Origin: Callorhinus ursinus
Lineage: Eukaryota; Chordata; Mammalia; Carnivora; Otariidae
NCBI RefSeq assembly: GCF_003265705.1
Contig: NW_020313044.1
Coordinates: forward strand, 5,109,619 to 5,173,618
DNA: 64,000 nt
Direction of reading: 5' to 3'
Part shown: positions 59,885 through 64,000 of the stretch, piece after piece
Layout: each line of letters starts with the position of its first letter
Position numbering within the stretch: the stretch's first letter is position 1
Made by a program: the position numbers and the translations under genes
The notes under the pieces: generated by a model
Seen by the model: the letters and a program-made list of their open reading frames with translations, nothing else
Database searches by the model: none
Told to the model about the DNA's origin: nothing

Positions 59885-60110
59885 CAGTAATAACAATGGC
59901 AGATACTCACATAGTACTCACTATAAGCCAGGCACTGTGCTAAGAGCATGACTCATTTGATCCTTTCACCAACAAGGATGGTACGTTATTCCCCCATTTT
60001 ACAGATGATGAAACTGAGGCAGAAGGCCTTGGGACTAATAAATGGCACAGCCTGAACTCGAACTCCAGGGAGCTCAGCTGCAGAATCTATGCGCTTGGTC
60101 ACTATGTTAG
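59885..60110 (-). mobile_element. MIR relic, near full-length
   Basis: AGCCAGGCACTGTGCTAAGA, CCCATTTTACAGATGATGAA, ACTGAGGCAGAAGGCCTTGG, GAACTCGAACTCCAGGGAGC. Confidence 0.9.
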
Positions 60111-62341
60111 GCTGCCTCTCTTAAGTAGTGATATTTAGGAATCAGACAATTACTGTTCCCTTCCTTCTTCTTCTCTCCCTCTAGGCCACTGGTCCAGATG
60201 CTTGTCCTTGTCCGCATACCTTGGACTCTGCCTCCCAGCTGCGTTGGATGTCCTGTCAGCCCAGGCCCATTCTCTGTGACCTGCGCACCCAGGTCGGTGC
60301 CCTCCCTCCTCTGTGGTTGAGTGGGCTTCATCCAGCGGTACCTTGAGGTGGGACACCTGGGCAGTACCCAGTGAACATTTGCTGATTAGCGGATCCTTTT
60401 TTAAGGAAAAAAACTCATTTGCCTGGAATTTGTGTCATGTGTAGGTGTTAGATTTATCTAAAACAGGGTATGTCTGTGGCACCAGTGACTGTAGATTATT
60501 TTTCTAGTAGTGTAAATCAAGGAGTATTGCACTAGCCAAGCAAGAGCTATTTGATCGAGTGGAAGGGGCGTGCCTTCCGGTCCGCACCATCCCTGATTCC
60601 TAGAAGCTGGTACAGCAGGCCTGGTAGCACCATGATCTTCCATAGTTGACGCAGGGGCCACAGAATGCATGTCAGCAGAGTCAGTGAGCACACCCCCTGT
60701 CCTGGGATCAGGCATCCCTTCACTAAGGGTAGAGGAGTGTATGATGTCCCTCTACCGTCACCACTGCAAATACAGTCATCATGGTTGATGCTCCTGGCCT
60801 GTGACGTCACACCACCAAACGAAGCAGATAGTGCCTCCTTAAATCCTTTTTGCAACCAGGCAAAAGCCATATATGTATGTCTGCACACCAGATTTGGGAG
60901 GCAGTTTACAAGAATCTCCATGTTTCCTGTCTTAATTTTTTGTGCATTAACTTCGCTCTTGATTAAGTACCTCACTTGCCAATTCATTTACTCATACTAA
61001 AAAAGGCAGGGTCAACAGAAGAAAGTCTCCAGCATGCGCCAGCCGCCCTCGGCAGCAAGTTGATGATCTTGCCTTCAGATATACAACTCAAAAGGGGACT
61101 TTCCTCAGAAGCCCTCAATGACCAACACAAGGAAAACAAAGGAAAAAGGAATTTGTGACTGTGAATCACAGTCTCCACCAAAATCCACACTCATTCACCC
61201 AGATAGTGCCTCACTGGACACCACTTTGCAATGCTAGGCTCATTTCTTTTCAACCCTCTGCCCGCCTCAGGCTGGCTCAGCCCCACGCAGTGCGTGGCTC
61301 GTCCTCTGCCAGATGCTTGCATCTCCCACTGGTGTTCGCAGAGCTAAGTCATAAACAATCACATCCCTGTAGGGAATGAAAGGGAAAGTGCCCAAGCAGA
61401 AAAGAATGCAGAAAAGTGGGGGTGGATTGAAACAGCTGGAGAAAGCACAGAGTGTTTACATTCTGCCGAGTCACGGAGGGAGCTCTTGGACCCGAGTGCC
61501 CAGATGAGGTGGGTTCCTCTGGGGTCTCTGAAAAATGGGTACTTGATTGAATGCCTGAATTCTACCCCAGACCTGGATGTCTGAATTTGTCAAGTGCTCC
61601 TCTCTAGAAGCCTTGAATACTTTGGGCATATAATCGTGACGTGGGTGTGGCTAGCCATTCGCACACCTTCTCTGCGGTGCCTGTCTGCAAGGGTACGGAG
61701 AGGAGGATGTGATTTTCTGAGAAGATCAGAAGGAAGGTAAGGAATAATCCAGGTGGCTGGGAGGGCCGTCAGAATACCAGCCTATCTTCTCGCATTCTGC
61801 TAATCCTATATTTCAGCCTGACTTTCATACCTAAATGTTGATAAAATCTCAGGTGCCCACCCAGTGAACAGACTTCCTGAGGCAGCTGAACGTCCAGGCT
61901 CCCCAAGACAGTGAGTGTGCCAGCCAGACTCACGAAAGCCACACAGATTTTGGCTCCTGCCGAACCAAAAGGGCCACACCAGCACTTTAGTAAATGAGAA
62001 CATTCTGCCCCCTCCAGTCCTCACCAGCCTGGCAGTGCAGGGAGGAAGGTGCTGGGCAGCATGATACATGATTACTTTTACAGTCTCTAAACTCTAGGTG
62101 CTGTTTTTACCTGCCTGTGCCATCAGCAAGCCCTTCCCCCAGAGCAGTCTGCAGCATGGTTCAAACCCAGCCAGAGGGGAGCTTCTGGGTGCCCTTGCAG
62201 GACAGCTGGTTCCAGTGGGATCTGCTTCAAACATCCTACTGCCTTAACTTTTCCCGAGTTTTTTTCCATCTCCGCGTCATTGTTGTCCTTGCACTGGGAC
62301 ACCCGCGTGCACACACACACATACACAGCCCCTCAGCTCTG
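60111..62341. other. No gene or repeat recognised
   Basis: The longest apparently repeat-free stretch in the right half. The longest frame is 146 codons (60547-60987, minus), without a recognised domain. Confidence 0.5.
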
Positions 62342-62650
62342 CATATAAGCTGCTCTTTGTTCCCTAGAACAAATACTCAGATTCTTACCTGAAAAACTTG
62401 CAGGCTGAGGACTGTGCCTCTTTGTCCAAGGGGAAGGGGAATCGGCCGGGTGTCGTCTGCTCTGTGTCGCGGTCACTGTGCTGCCGCTGCTTCCCCAGCA
62501 GCCCCACGCCGGCTCTCTGGACTTCTCAGTTGCTGCAGCTCTGTGTGGGGAGAGGGGACGGGCCGTGGCATGCACATCAGGTTGCTGGTCCGCCTCCAGA
62601 CACCATGCCACAGAGCCGGCTACCAGTCCCGCGGGGCTGTGTGGGAAGCG
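62342..62650 (+). promoter_or_regulatory. CpG-rich patch with upstream TATA-like motif
   Basis: I count 15 CpG between 62440 and 62650 at roughly 64% G+C, which I estimate as an observed/expected ratio near 0.7, unlike the CpG-poor surroundings. CATATAAGC lies at about 62342-62350. It could be a weak promoter or a chance GC-rich stretch. An open frame of 167 codons (62414-62917) matches nothing I know. Confidence 0.25.
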
Positions 62651-63102
62651 GGGAGGCAGGTTGGGAGGCCAAGAATGTCAGCCTCTGGGTCTCTAGCTGG
62701 CCTTGTTGGTCAGCAAAGGGGACCTGCCTTTAGACAACAGCCCACGCGGACCCCACCCACAGGGACATACACAAAGCTCTGCGTGCCCCCAGCTCTGACT
62801 CCAGCTGCAGGCCCAGGAATGCAGAGCTATTGGCCGGCCAGGAAGGGAGGCAGAGACAGCGGCAGCAACTGTCCTGGGTGTTATTTTAGCGTGGTTTGTC
62901 TTGGGGCAAATGGCTGAGCCGAATGGACTACTGGCCTGTCTGAGCAGAATCCTGTTTATTTGGAAGTCTCAGTCGTCAGGGAAACAGCAGGTCGTGGCTC
63001 AGAGACGCTCCTCTGGAATCAGAAGGCTGCTGGATGAAAGAGTCCTTTTCTGTTCTGTCATCTGGCATCTCTACACAGGGTGTTGGTGTCTGTGTGTGGC
63101 AG

Positions 63103-63132
63103 AGTGTGTGTGTGTGTGTCTGTCTGTCTGTG
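63103..63132. repeat. (GT)n and (CTGT)n
   Basis: GT repeats passing into CTGT units. Confidence 0.92.
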
Positions 63133-63540
63133 CCATTCCTAGAGCCACGCCTTGCAAAGGGCATGTTGCAAAGCCACTCGAGGCAATGGCCATCAGGCTA
63201 GGGCTGGAAGGGGCTGCAGAGCGAGCGTTTCTGTCATTCTTTACCCGTGGTCGAGCCTGTCACTGCTGAGCTAGGCGAACAAATCCTCAGGTGAGCCCAG
63301 CTCCAGGGGCAGGGATTTCGTTTAAGGACCTTGGGCATCATCTTCATGCCACTGGCCAGGACAGAGTGAGGGAAGGGAGGAAGCTGCCTCGCTAGAAGGT
63401 AGGGAGTGAAGCTGGAAATTGGATTAAGAAGATACAGATCAGGAGGTATCTTTGAAGAGACTAAATGGAAACATGATTAATAGTTTCCTATGATGGATGA
63501 AAGTCCCTCCTCCTTAGGTAGGCATCTGAGCCTGGGAGGG

Positions 63541-63544
<4 letters not shown>

Positions 63545-63594
<50 letters not shown>
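63545..63594. repeat. (GT)25 microsatellite
   Basis: Fifty uninterrupted bases of GT, a potential Z-DNA former and probably polymorphic. Confidence 0.98.
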
Positions 63595-63595
<1 letters not shown>

Positions 63596-64000
63596 TAAGC
63601 CTACCCACCTGATGATTCAGATAGACAGGTACAGGTGGACCTGTGAGAACTAGAAATAGGCTCTCTGTTCTCCACTTCCCCTTGGAAGGTGGAGGTGGAA
63701 GCCCGGTCTCCAAACGCAGCAGGTAGCTTCTGATGCGTCTGAAGGTAGCATCCACGGAGCCATATTTGTGCCTTCTGAGGGGATGAGTCTCAGAGAAGCT
63801 CATCCTCTGGGACAGAGACCTAGAAGCACACACATCACTTAACTCTAATAATGGGTGAGCCGCAGCTCTCCTGAAAGGGACTTAAAAAGTACAGAAAAAG
63901 TCATTTTCACCAAATTTTATTACCTGGAACCTCCATGAACTGCCATGTGCACGTATTCAAAGGCACTCATAATTGGCTTTAAAAAATAATAATCTTCCTG

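Larger units (their letters stand above)
62651..64000. other. No gene recognised
   Basis: Apart from the GT repeats, unassigned. A minus frame of 118 codons (63477-63833) crosses the (GT)25 as a Thr-His repeat. Confidence 0.5.

Noticed and set aside
60547..60987. 146-codon minus frame
   Set aside because: No recognised domain and no splice or promoter context; treated as chance.
62414..62917. 167-codon frame over the CpG-rich patch
   Set aside because: Stop codons are rarer in GC-rich DNA; composition explains the frame, and no family match was seen.

Overview
This is a mammalian nuclear DNA window, almost certainly from a carnivoran. The evidence is thirteen copies of the tRNA-derived carnivore SINE (head GGGGCGCCTGGGTGGCTCAG, a CT-rich middle, and an AAATAAATAAAATCTT tail). 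Several copies carry a middle reading close to GCATCGGGCTCCCTGCTCAG followed by TGCTTGTGTTCCC. I associate that form with arctoid carnivores (bear, seal, weasel lineages) rather than dog or cat; this placement is inference from memory of SINE subfamilies. Two runs of exactly 10 N mark assembly gaps.

No active protein-coding gene and no structural RNA gene could be supported. The open frames are short, overlap known repeats or simple repeats, and resemble no protein family I know. The one exception is a processed pseudogene of ribosomal protein L32 at 50671-51193 on the minus strand, with a lost start codon and a 1-bp frameshift. The window therefore looks like intergenic or long-intron DNA. 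An exon of a long non-coding RNA, or a very short coding exon, could be present and missed.

Layout. 1-9 kb: mostly unique sequence with MIR and L2 relics and a cluster of AP-1/NF-E2-like motifs near 2.1 kb. 9-19 kb: L2, MIR and old L1 relics with the first SINEs. 19-26 kb: three plus-strand SINEs, MIRs and two head-to-head L2s. 26-31 kb: the most transposon-dense part, with an assembly gap, an odd templated insertion, three minus-strand SINEs in 1 kb, a young 5'-truncated L1 and an L1ME broken by a SINE. 31-38 kb: L2/MIR relics and a 223-bp TGGA-type satellite. 38-42 kb: L1 relics, a Tigger2-like DNA transposon and the second gap, which is flanked by an exact duplication. 42-49 kb: largely unremarkable. 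49-51.5 kb: a poly-T tract that may end an unidentified retrocopy, then an old LINE broken by a SINE and by the RPL32 retrocopy. 51-64 kb: L2/MIR relics, a solo MLT1-type LTR at 58.3-58.8 kb, a small CpG-rich patch at 62.4 kb and a (GT)25 microsatellite near the right end.

I did not find a new biological system. The most useful observations are two assembly-linked anomalies (26.4 kb and 41.9 kb), the RPL32 retrocopy with a chance TATA element at the right distance, the nested insertions, and a few candidate regulatory motifs.
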